A stretch of 24,547 nt of DNA from Clostridia bacterium (GTDB lineage Bacteria > Bacillota > Clostridia > Monoglobales > Monoglobaceae): positions 1-24,547 of the forward strand of contig CAAGHZ010000007.1 of NCBI GenBank assembly GCA_900769795.1. The letters run 5' to 3'. Numbering within the stretch: position 1 is the stretch's first letter; every line of letters starts with the position of its first letter. Shown here in pieces: positions 23,472 to 24,547 of the stretch. The notes under the pieces were generated by a model. It was not told the DNA's origin. It ran no database searches and saw nothing but the letters and a program-made list of their open reading frames with translations. A program made the translations under genes and the position numbers.

Positions 23472-24547
23472 CTATTTAAAGACGTAGGTTGCAATTGAAT
23501 GTGCCTCCGCAACTGCCTTGACCATCTGTCCGTTAAGATTGAAGCAGAAGGTTTTTTCGTCATCTGTCATATTCAGAACAATAGATACGATGCTTCCGTC
23601 AGGGTTTTTAAAAGATACTGTATCAATGCCCCCGGTCCATTTGCTGCTGCCGATTCTTCTTGCGCCCTTTTCTATGTATTTGCTGAAATGACCGATGTAA
23701 TAATAGGAATCATGGATGTGTATTTTATCATTTTTTGTATCTGCCATAATTGGCGCATCGCAGAAGTTGCCAACATGGTTTGGACCGCCTTTTTCGTTGA
23801 GAACAAGATTCCAGTCACAGAAGATGTTGCAGTGGTTGTTGAAGTTTCCTATCATATCGTGGGCGTATTTTTCGCCTATTTTTACGGTATCTGCTTCGCC
23901 GAGACTATATTCATAGCAACCCTCTGAGAAGACAATGTCCTTGTCAGGATACAATTTTTTGAACATTTCGAGTTGCTCAAAATGGTCGCCGCTGTACCAA
24001 TGGAAGGCAATCCCGCTGACATATTTGTTTGCATCTTTATCGCCAAGCATTACCCTTGCACGTTCTATTATTCTTTCTTTGTTATGGTCCCAAAACAAGA
24101 GTTTTATGTTGTTTTCGGCAAGTTTTTTACCGAGGTAATTCTTGACAAAGTCTCTTTCCTCTTCAGCTGTATATACGCAAGAATCCCAGGTCTGCGTAGC
24201 CTTTGGCTCGTTTTGCACCGATACTGTAGAGATATTGATGCCCGCTTCTTTGTATTTTTCTATAAATTTAAGATAATATTCTGCCCAAAGGTCATAATAT
24301 TCAGGCTTCAATTTGCCACCAAGATTCATTTGTCCGTTGGTTTTCATATACGCAGGAGGGCTCCAGGGAGAGGCAAACATCTCAATGTCGTTATACTTCA
24401 ATGCATCTTTTATCATGGGAATAAGAGATTTTTCATCTCTTGATATGTTAAAACTCTCTAATGCTTCGTCTCCGTTATCTACACAGGTGTAGTTGCCAAG
24501 TGAAAAATCACAGCTGTTTATGTGGACTCTGCCAAAGTTGTAGCCAA
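23472..24547 (-). CDS. GH30 glycoside hydrolase (glucosylceramidase-like), 5' part outside window
   Basis: The frame is open to the window edge, adding about 43 residues upstream of an internal Met (24416), so that Met is not the start. The beginning of the visible part contains NFGRVHINSCDFSLGNY, then MFASPWSPPAYMKTNGQ, the acid/base Glu in TVSVQNEP and the nucleophile Glu in IVFSEGCYE, followed by GPNHVGNFCDAPI. These are the signatures of GH30 beta-glycosidases of the glucosylceramidase/beta-1,6-glucanase group. The last 60 or so residues form the side beta-domain (DGSIVSIVLNMTD). Specificity (glucosyl, xylosyl, fucosyl) cannot be set. Whether it is exported depends on the missing N-terminus. 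It precedes the six-hairpin glycosidase by 15 bp. Confidence 0.92.
   Translation of the reverse strand, partial: GYNFGRVHINSCDFSLGNYTCVDNGDEALESFNISRDEKSLIPMIKDALKYNDIEMFASPWSPPAYMKTNGQMNLGGKLKPEYYDLWAEYYLKFIEKYKEAGINISTVSVQNEPKATQTWDSCVYTAEEERDFVKNYLGKKLAENNIKLLFWDHNKERIIERARVMLGDKDANKYVSGIAFHWYSGDHFEQLEMFKKLYPDKDIVFSEGCYEYSLGEADTVKIGEKYAHDMIGNFNNHCNIFCDWNLVLNEKGGPNHVGNFCDAPIMADTKNDKIHIHDSYYYIGHFSKYIEKGARRIGSSKWTGGIDTVSFKNPDGSIVSIVLNMTDDEKTFCFNLNGQMVKAVAEAHSIATYVFK

Overview
The window looks like a chromosomal segment of a low-GC, Gram-positive Clostridia species, probably gut-associated. The evidence is AGGAGG-type ribosome binding sites, an FtsK/SpoIIIE translocase, a DacF-like D,D-carboxypeptidase, MgtE, BioY, a short MetH with a separate reactivation protein, and the Firmicutes gene order acpS - nnrD - alr - mazF. 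Genus and species cannot be told from the sequence alone.

Layout. (1) Positions 1-2690 look like the end of an integrated mobile element. A gene-free AT-rich stretch holds degenerate repeats spaced about 60 nt apart (about 11-490). It is followed by a compact, highly structured RNA candidate (511-745), a 65-aa acidic protein and a large serine recombinase whose stop codon lies 2 nt from the terminator of a tRNA-Leu gene. (2) Positions 2693-3556 form a minus-strand tRNA island: Asp(GTC), Thr(GGT), Arg(CCT) and Leu(CAG), with hairpin terminators, two good sigma-A-type promoters and two truncated copies of a tRNA-Leu 5' end between the leucine promoter and the intact gene. (3) Positions 3597-8462 carry a minus-strand run: AraC regulator, MetH reactivation protein, cobalamin-dependent MetH, RluA-type pseudouridine synthase. 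(4) Positions 8620-10039 carry kduI (uronate isomerase), divergent from the AraC gene, and bioY. (5) guaB (10245-11705) has its own promoter and a leader hairpin, and converges on an HU gene. (6) ftsK/spoIIIE and dacF follow on the minus strand. (7) Positions 16527-20513, plus strand: a small membrane protein, a fused AcpS-NnrD enzyme, alanine racemase, an orphan MazF/EndoA-type toxin and an exported protein of unknown function. (8) Positions 20550-24547, minus strand: mgtE, a six-hairpin glycosidase and a GH30 enzyme cut by the window edge.

How the genes work together. MetH and its reactivator form a complete methionine synthase unit split over two genes. KduI and the two glycosidases suggest use of plant or host polysaccharides, but they lie about 12 kb apart and need not be co-regulated. 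The acpS-nnrD/alr/mazF block is a conserved Firmicutes neighbourhood with two lineage-specific changes: AcpS is fused directly to the NAD(P)HX dehydratase with no epimerase domain, and no antitoxin gene precedes mazF. Where an antitoxin would be expected there is a strong inverted repeat whose loop can pair with the mazF ribosome binding site.

The best candidates for something undescribed are the repeat/structured-RNA/small-protein/recombinase cassette at 1-2690, the rebuilt tRNA-Leu locus beside it, and the mazF leader. All calls are from reading the sequence; no database or folding search was run.
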